A stretch of 64,000 bases of DNA, taken from Mariannaea sp. PMI_226 (lineage: Eukaryota > Ascomycota > Sordariomycetes > Hypocreales > Nectriaceae). The position numbers were made by a program, and so were the translations under genes. This document shows, in pieces, positions 1 through 10,409 of the stretch; the first letter of the stretch is position 1, and the number at the start of each line of letters is the position of its first letter. The DNA lies in assembly GCA_024336345.1 (NCBI GenBank), contig JANFOG010000015.1:186001-250000 (forward strand), in the 5' to 3' direction. Under the pieces are notes generated by a model. The model did not search any database. It was not told the DNA's origin and saw nothing but the letters and a program-made list of their open reading frames with translations.

Positions 1-89
1 GAGACATGGACGGCTGTAAAAAGGGAAACATGACTGCTCGGTACGAGTAATGAATTACCTGAGCTTTCCTGTCAGCTCATTTTTCTGTA

Positions 90-147
<58 letters not shown>

Positions 148-542
148 GAAGGGGTAGAAAACACTCACAAACAACCCAGCCAACACCTTATTCTGCCACG
201 GCAAGTCATCGATGCCGTGTTGAGCGGGAAGTGTCTTCATCAGGTAAAGCAGTGTCAGAAAGCCAGGCGACTCCATAGTCAACCAGCCGATGCGACCTGG
301 CACGTTGAGTCGGCTGATGACTGAAGTCTTGCCCATGCCATACCAGCCGATGGCCCATTGAGCCGAGCCAATCTGCCAACCAGAGGGGGTCAGTCAGCCA
401 GTCAGTTCAGTCAGCCTCTGAAGCATGACTAGTCATGGAAAATAAAAAGAATACGTACAATCGGGTATGCAAACTTCCAGATTGTGAGAATTAGCTCATA
501 GTTTTCTCGCGTAGGGGGCATCCAGCCCTCGAGAAGAGACAT
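1..542 (-). CDS. Steroid 5-alpha-reductase (SRD5A) family protein, N-terminal part
   Basis: Partial gene; its 3' end lies beyond the left edge. I read three exons on the minus strand: 542-459 (28 codons), 372-169 (68 codons) and 58-1. Donors are GTACGT and GTGAGT, and all junctions keep frame. The protein starts MSLLEGWMPP, is hydrophobic, and carries PGRIGWLTMESPGF followed by VIHYSYRAV and PSMS. This order is typical of 3-oxo-5-alpha-steroid 4-dehydrogenase/polyprenol-reductase type membrane enzymes (PF02544), which use NADPH to reduce a conjugated double bond of a sterol, polyprenol or enoyl lipid in the ER. The C-terminal catalytic half is outside the window, so the substrate cannot be assigned. 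The second intron contains a (CT)n tract at about 103-144. Confidence 0.8.
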
Positions 543-800
543 GATGTTTTTTTTGTTGACAACGTTTTAGTTACTGGAATAAAAACCTGGCAACTTGGAA
601 GGTTTGAACCAAGTACACAGGAGGTAATTAGGTGGGCATAGATAGGCTGGGCAGGTACCTGACCTTACCTCCTGAGAGCCACTGTGGAGGGGGGACCCCC
701 CTTTCACCGCCTTCCTGTTTTGTGGCATGATTTCAGTACCAATGATTTCATTATCGCTTTATTTACCAAGCTTAAAATAAAAAAGTCTAGTTCAACTCAA

Positions 801-3287
801 CTACATAACCAAGCAATCCCGATCCCTTGATGATGATGATGACGATGATGGTCCGTTTCCTAACACTGCACTTGGGCTGACTGGTGGTCTAGCTGAACGC
901 ATGGGACGCTGTGCAGTAGTTGGCATGTCGCTGGTGGTCCGCGTGTTTTGTCTCGACACAGTTGGACTCCCTGCATGACTGGGGTGTCCGACAGGAGGCT
1001 GGAAGGCTCTATCTTGCGCTGATTGTTCATAAGAAGGTGGCGCATCATCCCCATCCGTCGCTCTTGTAACGCCTTGCGTTTGCGGCGGTATCAGTGACCG
1101 GACCTGCTGGGGGGTGGTTGTTGTTGTTGCTGTTCGTTGCGGAGTGATGGAGCTTGTACGGATGGGAGCAAGTCCAGGTTGTTGTCTGCCAGATTGTCTA
1201 CTGGGTTGTCTGCTAGGTTGAATACCACCTCTTGATTGGTTGCTGGGCGGGCTACTACCGGGTTGTCTTCCAGACTGCTGTCTATTACCTTGTGGTTGTG
1301 GTTGCTGTTGCTGTTGTTGCTCAATGTACTGCTCTGACAGTATACTCTCTCTACGACGACGAGCTTCAGCTGCCCGATGACGTTCATCTTCCTCCTCCTG
1401 CAGCTGCAAAGCAAGCGCCAGATCCCGATCTTCTTGCTCACTGCTGGTTATTGCTGTTGTTGTTGGTTGTGGTACTGGCTCGCGTGCCTTGCCCCGTCTC
1501 TGCACAGTTGTCCACTCCCCCTCGCCGCCATCGCCATCACTGCCAATCCCGCCAGCGGGTGCAACACCACCAACATCATCCCCTCTACTCACTACCTGAA
1601 AATCTCCCGACAAGTATTCAGTCATCTCTCCGTTAATATCGGAAAGTGTCTCCCAGACAATATTCTCATGACTCTTGAATCCAGCATCCGTCACCAGAGT
1701 CAGCAGTTGCATGGTCTGAGGATGACAGTACAAGGTGCTAAAGTGATCGTTGCGAAACATGATGGCAAAGGTGCCGGGCCTGATTGCCTTGCCAATGACT
1801 TCAATACCCCAATGGGTAAGTTGAGTGGCTGACGATAACAGAAAGTCCTTGATAAGAAGAATGTCTTGGTACAGCTGCTGCTCCGATCCGCTAAGGCCTG
1901 ATGACGGGGAGGAGAAGGAGGAGCTCGAAGACATTAGTTTCTGCTCCAGCTCTTCCTCTCTAAACAGCAAGTTCTGGGCATCTTCGTATGACGCAGCCTG
2001 TCGCTCCAGCGCCGCATATGCCGGCTCCGACTTGGCTGGCAGCCACCCATGGATGAGAGGGATAGAAAAAGTGGCATACAAACTCATTTCGGCCGTATTC
2101 TCAAAGGTTCCTGGAATGAGATCCCCTCGCTCAGTTGGGTGCAAGTGTGTCAGAGACGTTCGCTTGTAGGCGTTAATCATTCTTTCGGTAGGGATGAAGC
2201 GAGGATTTACATTCATTCCCGTATGCAGACTCCGTAGGAACTCGTACAAGTCTGAAACGTCTGGGAGGGCATCTTCCGAACTTGTGCGCCGCGGCGACAT
2301 GAGCTCGTCGAACACGGCATCCAACAGCAAGTTGAGGCTGACTTGTTCCCTAGACCGTAAAACTTGCACTAGGGCGGTATCATCGTGATTGTCTGCGGCT
2401 GGTGTTGTCAGCGTCAAGGCGTTGACCAGAGCCACCAGTGGGCATGGCCCGTTGGCATTTTGGATGAGGATGGGTGATGTGCGAGGCTTTGATGAGAAAC
2501 TCGACGAGTCGTGCCATTGAATATTTTTGACTTGATATGCTTCTGCGCCGTCCACTGGTTGTCGCGATGGTTTCCATGTGGTGGTGGTGGCTGTCGTTGT
2601 AGTAGGTGTTTGCCTAGGTGGGAGCGCAGGTGGCAGCGTCGGATTTGGTTCTGCATCTATCAAATTCCAATCTTCAGCTTTCGTTTTGCTCCTCTGCTGT
2701 GACGGTGATGACCCTAGATCCTCCCATACATATGTGTCGTCTGTAAGTTCATTAGATAATGCCGCCGCTGCCGTCATCGGGGTTTTATTGTTGCTCTTAG
2801 AAGGACGCTCCTCCTCATCCCAGGCCGGAGAGTCGTTGTCGGAGGGCAGAGAGATCAATGCGGGAGAGGGAGCTGTTGGTACTGTAGGCTTTTCCCATGC
2901 AGCATCATCATCGTCGACGTCGTCAGGCGTTTTGAGTTGCGCCGGTAACGACAACGACGACGACGACAGCACTTTGCTTTCGGGAGGGCAGAGCTGGCTG
3001 TCTGCAGACCACGGGTTGCTTAGTGACTCGCCTGCCCCAGCCGCCGCCCCAGCTCCTGGTCCTGCATCTTGCTGATTCTTTTTCTTAAACGGATTCGTCT
3101 CTGCTTTATTATTGTCTTGAAAAGTTTCCCATGCGGCCTCCTCTTCCTTTTCAAGCGAGTCGAATGCCATGTCTGGTCGCAGTGCTGGCGGTTGTTCTCC
3201 TCCTCCATTGCGGGGAGCGGGGGGCGGCGGCGGCGGCAGCTCTTTCCAGCTTTCGCGACCGTCATCGGCCCATGGATTATTCGACAT
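801..3287 (-). CDS. MINDY-family Lys48-linkage deubiquitinase with C-terminal CaaX box
   Basis: Single-exon gene, 828 aa from the ATG giving MSNNPWADDG. The frame stays open 62 codons further upstream, but that extension is basic and unlike the family. The first 270 residues are acidic and Pro/Ser-rich with repeated short NPW/W-acidic motifs. The catalytic domain follows: QNANGPCPL holds the oxyanion Gln (about 276) and nucleophile Cys (about 282), and NDHFSTLY holds the catalytic His (about 515), followed by LVTDAGF. This is the MINDY-1/2 signature; these cysteine proteases trim Lys48 polyubiquitin chains. The C-terminal third is low complexity (Gln, Ser, Arg, Thr) and contains a short LALALQLQEEE helix resembling a ubiquitin-interacting motif. 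The last residues, RDRDCLVM, form a CaaX box with Met in the last position, which suggests farnesylation and membrane attachment. Confidence 0.9.
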   Translation of the reverse strand: MSNNPWADDGRESWKELPPPPPPAPRNGGGEQPPALRPDMAFDSLEKEEEAAWETFQDNNKAETNPFKKKNQQDAGPGAGAAAGAGESLSNPWSADSQLCPPESKVLSSSSLSLPAQLKTPDDVDDDDAAWEKPTVPTAPSPALISLPSDNDSPAWDEEERPSKSNNKTPMTAAAALSNELTDDTYVWEDLGSSPSQQRSKTKAEDWNLIDAEPNPTLPPALPPRQTPTTTTATTTTWKPSRQPVDGAEAYQVKNIQWHDSSSFSSKPRTSPILIQNANGPCPLVALVNALTLTTPAADNHDDTALVQVLRSREQVSLNLLLDAVFDELMSPRRTSSEDALPDVSDLYEFLRSLHTGMNVNPRFIPTERMINAYKRTSLTHLHPTERGDLIPGTFENTAEMSLYATFSIPLIHGWLPAKSEPAYAALERQAASYEDAQNLLFREEELEQKLMSSSSSFSSPSSGLSGSEQQLYQDILLIKDFLLSSATQLTHWGIEVIGKAIRPGTFAIMFRNDHFSTLYCHPQTMQLLTLVTDAGFKSHENIVWETLSDINGEMTEYLSGDFQVVSRGDDVGGVAPAGGIGSDGDGGEGEWTTVQRRGKAREPVPQPTTTAITSSEQEDRDLALALQLQEEEDERHRAAEARRRRESILSEQYIEQQQQQQPQPQGNRQQSGRQPGSSPPSNQSRGGIQPSRQPSRQSGRQQPGLAPIRTSSITPQRTATTTTTPQQVRSLIPPQTQGVTRATDGDDAPPSYEQSAQDRAFQPPVGHPSHAGSPTVSRQNTRTTSDMPTTAQRPMRSARPPVSPSAVLGNGPSSSSSSSRDRDCLVM

Positions 3288-3983
3288 CTTTATCGTTATG
3301 CGTCGCAGAGTCGGCCCGCTTCGATGCGTGTCAAAAAGAAAAAGTACATGAATTTCTTTTTGTTCGCGTTTTTGCAGAGGGTAGCCGGTTTTATTGTTTC
3401 TGAAAGTTGTCAAGGGTTTGTTGTATTGAAAAATGTCCAAGTTTCTCGTACTTGGTCGTATCAGTGTCGTCACCGCAATGTGGCGGTGCGCGCGGGCTGT
3501 CAGCCAAGCTTATTAGTTAGCTACTGACTGTACCTGCCTAGAGGAATAGCCTCCGCTATTTAAATACAGAAGGTGGTAATACTACGTACTTTCTGTGCCA
3601 GTGAAAGTGATTTATACCTAGGTAGGTACTGTAGCAAGCGTTACACACGAGCTGTAGGACCAACCAGTGCAGTATCTGCATGTTTCAGAACCTCCCCCCC
3701 CGGGACCCCCGCCAAACTCCAAGTATGGGCTCAGGAGAGGAGCCACCTTACACAATTGTTCTCCGCCACACATGACGTGAGTTTCAAGAGTGGACAACGA
3801 AAATAACAAATACAATATTTTTCATATCTACATCTGTACAGCTCAAATAAGTGATGCAGCTCGCTTCCACAAAAAAAAAGGAACAATAATATGAGAGAGA
3901 TTAAAAAAATAATAGTAGTAAAACGCCAGGCCCAAAGTTTCAATACAGCGTTTCAATACAGACTTCGTCATGTTTGTGTGTCT
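3288..3983. other. Intergenic, no gene seen
   Basis: Upstream of the MINDY gene and downstream of the J-protein gene. It contains short C and A runs and several overlapping TAGGTA-like words around 3620. No ORF with family character, tRNA or repeat unit was recognised. It probably holds the MINDY promoter and 5' UTR. Confidence 0.4.
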
Positions 3984-5152
3984 TCATCGGCCAATTCCCA
4001 AGTTCTGTAGTCTTTCACATGAAGGCATATGCGTCCTCTCCGCCACTGCCATCTTCTCCGGATCTTGATAGAACCATCCCTGGGCCTCATCCCGGAGTCG
4101 CTGTCGGTACGCTACCTCGTTCTCGCATCCAGTCTTGAGCGCTCGTACCAGATTTACCTCGGCCGTCCGATCCAACTTGTTGAGCTTGCCATCGGTAAAG
4201 GCAGAAATGTCGTTGGGATTCACAAAGTACTCAACGCCAAGATTCGGTGTAGTTCGACCTTCCGTGTAGGGTGCTGCAGGATGATCGAAAACCATGCGTG
4301 GACCGGTTGATGTTGATGATTCACCAGAGAAGATGGACGTGACGATTGGTAGGATGAAGAAGAGGATGATGGGTAAAAGTCCGAGAAGAGTCTGAAGGGT
4401 GCTTCCTTCTTGTTGCCGGCCGCCCTGCGCTTCTCTCGGTCTCGTCCGTGGTCTTGCGCCTCCAAACTGATGTACTCGAATGCCGGGGCCTCCACCGAAG
4501 TTGAAGACAAACTGAGGGCCTATCAAGTGTTAGATTTAAAAAGAAGAAGAAGAAGAGAAAAAAAGATATGAGAGAGAGAGAGAGAGAGAGAAAACTAAAA
4601 GCAGGTTTGTAGCATCAGAAACTCACCTCCAAATGGCCCTCCTCCAAACCCTTGACCGCCAAAGAAGCGCGCAAACATTTCCTCTGGTGTTAACTCTTCC
4701 TCCCACCGGCCACCACCACCACCACCTGGATGCATTCCCCCACCTTGCCGTTGAGCAAATCCAGAAAATGGATGTTGAGCCCGGGCAGATTCAAATCGAC
4801 TATCAGGATCGGTTCCAAACTTGTCAAACTTTTCGCGCTTCTCTTTATCGCCCAAGATTCCAAATGCCCTGCTAACCATCTTGAAGGCCTCGTCTGCATG
4901 TTGATGTCCATTCTTGTCAGGATGGGTCAGTAGCGACTGTTTTCGGTATGCTTTCTTGATATCAATGTCTGAGCATGTCGTCTTGACGGCTTCGAGGCCA
5001 AGGATATCGTAAAAGGCTGTGGCTTTGCATTTTCGAATTCGTATGACGGCCGCCTCCTGGTCAGCTGTGCATCCTCGTCCTTGGTTACCCTGGTTATGCT
5101 CTCTAGAGCGAGCCGAACCGGTGTCGGCACCAGACGCCGTTGCGCTCGGCAT
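3984..5152 (-). CDS. ER membrane J-domain co-chaperone, HLJ1/DNAJB12 type
   Basis: Two exons: 5152-4627 and 4519-3984. They are joined across a phase-1 intron (donor GTGAGT, acceptor TAG) that contains a (GA)n tract. The product is 353 aa. Residues about 45-115 form a J domain with the HPD triad (THPDKNG). A Gly-rich linker follows, then GPQFVFNFGGGP and one membrane segment (LLGLLPIILFFILPIVTSI, about 220-240). A C-terminal DUF1977-type region ends the protein. This order is typical of tail-anchored ER J-proteins that recruit cytosolic Hsp70 for ER-associated degradation. The start gives MPSATASGAD; a more upstream in-frame ATG exists but adds an unconvincing 43-residue extension. Confidence 0.9.
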
Positions 5153-6083
5153 CGATGGGGTTCGTCGTCTCTGATCTTTCTTCTGTTTGTGTATGGATGG
5201 ATCCCAGGAAAACAAAAAGAGAGAATGTGGGGGGAAACGGGGGGGAGGGAGAAGGACTGTTTGGCTCTGTGATGGGCGCAAAATAGGAAGTGTCTGTCAG
5301 AGATTTGTTCCATAGGCCAGCTTGGTAAACAGCTACGTGACCGTACCATTGATCGACCCACGTGACGCACCCCCACTTACCCTGCACCCATTTTTCGGTG
5401 TGCGCGACGCCAGTCAGTTTTTTGCCTCCCCCCAAAGGACATGACAATTAGGGATGTTGTTGGATAAATCCGATATGTGCTATTTTTTGGGGGTGTGTTG
5501 GAAAAAAGTTGCGTTTAATGGTGAGGTTGAAGGGGTGAAAGGGTGAAGGGAGGTAGATTGGTGGCAAATTGGTGTATTCCTTGAATCCCAGCATCGATAT
5601 GGCTTCAATTGTGTTGACATGGAGTTTGGCCCACCGCTATCAAGTTTCTGTGTCTTGAACCAGTCACAGAAACCAAATGACAGGATTTCGAGCTTAACAT
5701 GTTCCAGTTATACGTGCCAGTTTAGAGGAAACTCGGGTCAAAGAAGCCCAACATTGCGTTGATACATGACGGATGGAAGTTGAAAGGAGCCATCTAGGCG
5801 GACAAAGAAACGCCAGTTGTCACAACTGTTGAAACCAACAAAGCCAAATGATTTTTTGGATCGAAACCAGAGACTGGAGAAATAAAGCTCAGCCAATAAA
5901 CCAGTAATCAGTTTTATAAACAGCTCTAGTAAACTGTAGACTGAGACTGAGAAAGCTCATCCTGTTACTTCGGGATCCATATCCATGGTCACGTGCACGG
6001 ATCAACAACGGGAAAAATGGAGCTCTCAACCCAGATTCATCGTTCCTGGTGAGATTTCACGACACAGCCCAGCGCCAGCAATC
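5153..6083. other. Intergenic between divergent J-protein and S19 genes
   Basis: A divergent promoter region of about 930 bp. It contains CACGTGAC at 5359-5366 and GTCACGTGC at 5988-5996, the latter 88 bp upstream of the S19 start codon. No coding region or RNA gene was recognised. Confidence 0.45.
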
Positions 6084-6575
6084 ATGCAAGTCACCCGGGT
6101 TCTTCTAAAACGCTCCGTGTGGAAGGGTAAGTTGTCAATTTACTTTCCAATTGATGGAATTGATCAAGAATGCTAACAAAAAACCCCCCTTTCCTCAGGC
6201 CCACACCTCATGCCGTAAGTTCAATCCTCGAAATATTCCTACCACCATCGAAACCATCAGCCTAACATTGAATTAAAAAGCCTCCCCATCGTATGGCCCA
6301 AGACTCCCGGCGACAAGGTCCCTCCCGTCCGAACGCAAGCCCGATCAGCGACAATCCTGCCCAATTTCGTGGGGCTCAAGTTTGAAGTGCACAATGGAAA
6401 GGACTATCATGAAGTGATAATCACCGAAGACATGGTTGGACACAAGCTTGGAGAGTTTTCACCGTACGTTGCTTCCAAAAAAAAAACTAGCACAAATGAA
6501 CAAAAAAAAGATGGCATACTTACTGACCGGCAAATATTTAGAACACGAAAGCCCAACATCTGGGATAAGAGGTGA
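6084..6575 (+). CDS. rsm19: Mitochondrial small-subunit ribosomal protein S19
   Basis: Four exons: 6084-6126, 6199-6214, 6281-6463 and 6542-6575, giving 91 aa. Exon 2 is only 16 nt and carries the conserved PHLM. The joined protein reads RSVWKGPHLMP, then [18 protein letters not shown], then [16 protein letters not shown], which is the uS19 signature. uS19 sits in the head of the mitochondrial 30S-like subunit next to uS13. Introns use GTAAGT, GTAAGT and GTACGT donors with CAG, AAG and TAG acceptors. The short basic N-terminus ([10 protein letters not shown]) may help mitochondrial import. Prediction that ignores the microexon would split or truncate this gene. Confidence 0.92.
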
Positions 6576-6765
6576 TGAGAATGTATCAAATCTGTATTAT
6601 ACTGTATATTCATGCAAGCGAATAAAACCCAAAACAAAATAAGGAACCACAGACAAAGAAAAGTCCATCTGTTCGATTATTTGTGTAGACCTACCAAACC
6701 AAACCAAACCGTAAACACCTGAAAAAACGCCTTGCCATATTTTGAAACCTAGATATTCCCCCCCC

Positions 6766-7401
<636 letters not shown>

Positions 7402-7905
7402 GTTTTGGATGAATGATGTTGTTGAAATGGATTGGAGGAGGCAAGCTGGGGTTCCTGGAGGATGACGTTTAAGTCACGTGACTAGAGCGCCTGCGAGCCC
7501 GTCGACCAAGCGCAATTCATCCAAGCATTTAAAGCATTTAAAGCATTTGGCAGCATTTCAAAAGAAGAAGCAATGCATGTCTATTCATGGAATAATAATA
7601 ATAATAATTAAAAAGTATTGCTGTCAAAGAATCATACAAGCATCTATTACTCCCTATAGCTCATTCTATCCGACCAATACATTAGCTTTGTTGCATGCCT
7701 AAATTCACAGCTACCAACAGCGCCTTTTCCCATCCATTCCCCCACCTCCTCAACGCCATCCAGGCCAACCGGCCATAACATGATTTGAATGTCCTGGTCG
7801 ATCCATGTCAACCTGCTGCTCCCCCAGTTAGTGGCCGACCCAGTACGAAGGGTGCGCACCCTCCTCCCCTCTCTGCTTTCCCGTTCAACATAAAAACCAA
7901 TACTT
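7402..7905. other. Intergenic; short AAGCATTT tandem repeat and AAT repeat
   Basis: This holds the TAF10 promoter, with the palindrome GTCACGTGAC at 7473-7482. It also has a threefold AAGCATTTA-like repeat near 7525-7560, a short (AAT)n run near 7590-7608, and the 3' flank of ERD2. No coding region was recognised. Confidence 0.4.
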
Positions 7906-8749
7906 TTAGACGGGAAGCTTGAATTTCTTGCCCTTGAGCACCTTGGTGTAGTAGACGTAGAAAAAGTCCGTGTACAAGACAGTCTGGATAAGACCGGCGA
8001 TTATGGCAATAGTATCAATCTTTCGCTTTTCCTCAGGCTCCGTCAAGTATCGGTAAATCCAGTTGGGAATGTATAGCGCGCGGTAGCTGCCTAGGGCAAA
8101 TAGGTAATGCGTGGTGATGGTTTCAGCCTCGCCTGTTCGCTGCAGCATAAAGAGTTGTGGGAGAATGGCGACGGATTCCAACCAGATGGAAAAGGCCCAC
8201 AGAATCTCTTTGATGGTGTACTTGACGGGGAACAGTACACCGAGCACGGTTGCTCCGGCGATGAGGTACTGAACTTTGAAGGTATCGACGTTGGGATCGT
8301 TGGTTGGCTTGTAGGCGTTGGTCATAAGGTAGATGATGTAACCTTGCGCTCCTAGGAAGAGGAACTTGAAGATTAAGTTGTAGATGCTCGTAGTGGTAAA
8401 GATGTCTATGCAAGATGTACAGTTAGTTGGGAGATAGTTGGGATGATTAAACTTGGGGGTTTCTGTTTTTTATTTCGTACCGAGATATCGAGTAACATAG
8501 ACAAACATATACAAGGCCTGAGATTTGAAGCTAATTCCTGAGCAGCTCTGTACAACCTATTAGCTAAAGGGGGGTTGGGATCGTCGAAGAAATGTAGAAA
8601 CACTGACGTTGAGCTGTGTCATCTTGTGCAGCAAAATCAGGATGCTGCCAAGATGGGAAAAGTCCGCTGTCTTCTTGTTAGCGGAAATGCTCAACGAGGT
8701 GGCGATTGCTGCTATACATACCGGCAACGCGGAAAATGTTCAACGACAT
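7906..8749 (-). CDS. erd2: ER lumen protein-retaining (HDEL/KDEL) receptor ERD2
   Basis: Four exons: 8749-8722, 8666-8608, 8547-8481 and 8405-7906. The joined CDS is 654 nt, 217 aa. It starts MSLNIFRVAADFSHLGSIL and continues with SCSGISFKSQALYMFVYVTRYLD, WAFSIWLESVAILPQLFML, THYLFALGSYRALYIPNWIYRY and TDFFYVYYTKVLKGKKFKLP. These match the seven-helix KDEL receptor throughout. It retrieves escaped ER-resident proteins from the Golgi into COPI vesicles. The lysine-rich tail (KGKKFKLPV) is the usual cytosolic COPI-binding region. Introns are 50-75 bp, with donors GTATGT, GTCAGT and GTACGA. Confidence 0.95.
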
Positions 8750-9116
8750 GATGGCGAGTTTTGCTGAAAAAGGGAAAGAAAAAAAAAACACAAGGAGCGG
8801 CGATGAGTTGGGATAGAGTTGATGATTATTGAATGTTGGATTTGAGGACACGACGCGATTGTTTGTTCCCATGTGGCAGTTTGTGGCGGTGCAAGCTGGA
8901 CGAAAACGGAAAACAGGTTGTCGGCATGCGGACATGTCGGTATTTGGCTGTGGCTGAGTAAAATGACGTCGCATTACAAAGCAAAACCGAACATGCCCGA
9001 ATTTCCCCCATTCTACGAATATATAGCGACGAGAGGAGTAGAGCATATACAAAAAGTTGCGACTTGATCAAAATATACTCATATAACCCAAAACAAACAA
9101 CAAAGAAACTCACAAA
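8750..9116. promoter_or_regulatory. Divergent promoter, ERD2 / UBL-WLM protease
   Basis: A 367-bp region between two divergent start codons. It contains a CRE-like TGACGTC at about 8964 and a T-rich pyrimidine stretch near the ERD2 start. A possible TATA-like ATATATAG lies at about 9019, roughly 100 bp before the protease start codon. Confidence 0.4.
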
Positions 9117-10175
9117 ATGTCCGACTCGGAAGAATCGTGGTTGACGATATCAGTCACCCACCGCAAGGAAAAATATGACTTTACTTTTCATGAAGACGCC
9201 ATCATCACCGATCTGTTTGATGAGATTGAAGCCAGCCTAGACATACCTGTCGCAAACCAGAAACTTATTGCGCCAAAACTACCACTCCTAAAATCACCAC
9301 CCAAGGATCCCCAAATGTCGTTGCGCCAACTTAACGGCAAGACGCTGACGCTGATGGGATCCTCTGCAGCTGACATTCAAGCTGTTCAGACCATGGCGGA
9401 GCGGGTCGCAAACAGGAATGCGGCTCGCATGGCAGCGCACAGGACATTAAAGGCGAGGACGAGGAATACTACTACTCACAACAACCGGAGGAGGAGCCAA
9501 GAGGACTCACAGTACACTTTCCTTCAGGTCCGGCCGCTCCAGGGTCTACCTCACCCAGAAAAGAGTCAGGCTCTGTTGATGCGACTCAAAGAGGATCCAG
9601 GCATTCGCGCCGCCATGAAGAAGCACAAGTTTACTGTATCACTGCTGACGGAAATGGAGCCTCTTGCACACACACAAACGACGCATGAGGGAACTTCGCG
9701 CATTCTTGGATTAAACCGTAATCAAGGAGAGACTATTGAACTCAGACTACGTACCGATGCGCATGACGGATATCGTGATTACAAGACCATCCGCAAGACG
9801 CTTTGCCACGAGCTTGCCCACAATGTTCACGGGCCGCATGACCGCAACTTTTGGGATCTATGCCACCAGATTGAACGAGAAGTGCAAGCGGCAGATTGGA
9901 AGTCGGGCGGACAGACAATTGGCGAGACATCATATTATCAAAGAGAGGCACAGGAGAATCAAGAGGAAGAAGAGGATGATGATTATCAGGACCATGGAGG
10001 ATGGACAGGAGGAGAGTTTGTGTTGGGTGGTGGTAGTGGCAGTGGCAGTGCCAGAGATCCAACCGATGGAATGAGTAGGCGAGAAATTTTGGCCCAAGCA
10101 GCGTTGCAGAGACAGAGGAACCAAGCTGAAGCAGAAAGACGGGTACTAGAGTCGGACAAGTGGAAGAAGGAATAG
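9117..10175 (+). CDS. Ubiquitin-like domain / WLM metalloprotease (Wss1-related)
   Basis: Single exon, 352 aa. Residues about 8-82 form a ubiquitin-like fold (ISVTHRKEKYDFTF, ending LNGKTLTLMGS). A WLM domain follows with the zinc motif HELAHNVHGPH: His231, Glu232, His235 and His241 fit the HExxHxxxxxH pattern. The upstream block GTSRILGLNRNQGETIELRLRTD is also typical of WLM domains. WLM proteins of the Wss1/SPRTN type cleave DNA-protein crosslinks and bind Cdc48 or ubiquitin/SUMO. The UBL-WLM fusion is a known separate branch found in fungi and plants. The C-terminus is acidic, then Gly/Ser-rich, then ends in a basic coiled-coil-like helix. The substrate is not shown by the sequence. Confidence 0.88.
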   Translation: MSDSEESWLTISVTHRKEKYDFTFHEDAIITDLFDEIEASLDIPVANQKLIAPKLPLLKSPPKDPQMSLRQLNGKTLTLMGSSAADIQAVQTMAERVANRNAARMAAHRTLKARTRNTTTHNNRRRSQEDSQYTFLQVRPLQGLPHPEKSQALLMRLKEDPGIRAAMKKHKFTVSLLTEMEPLAHTQTTHEGTSRILGLNRNQGETIELRLRTDAHDGYRDYKTIRKTLCHELAHNVHGPHDRNFWDLCHQIEREVQAADWKSGGQTIGETSYYQREAQENQEEEEDDDYQDHGGWTGGEFVLGGGSGSGSARDPTDGMSRREILAQAALQRQRNQAEAERRVLESDKWKKE

Positions 10176-10409
10176 AATGGGAGCAAGCAGACAAACGGGG
10201 GGACTATGGTTATAAGCAGGAGGAGGAGTTTTGAACGAGGCAGAGAGACGACTAAAGGAGCTAAAGGAGCTAAAGGAGAGCGAACTTGAGTTTTGGATAA
10301 GTGGAAGAAAGATTAAATGGGGGAACCGAAGTCATGGGGTGGAAAGTAATGAAGAGAAATATGTAGTTGATACCCTAATAATGAACAAAATCGTATTAAT
10401 GAGCCAGAA

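Noticed and set aside
3288..3473. 62-codon N-terminal extension of the MINDY frame
   Set aside because: The basic, hydrophobic mix is unlike the family start; MSNNPWADDG at 3287 fits better.
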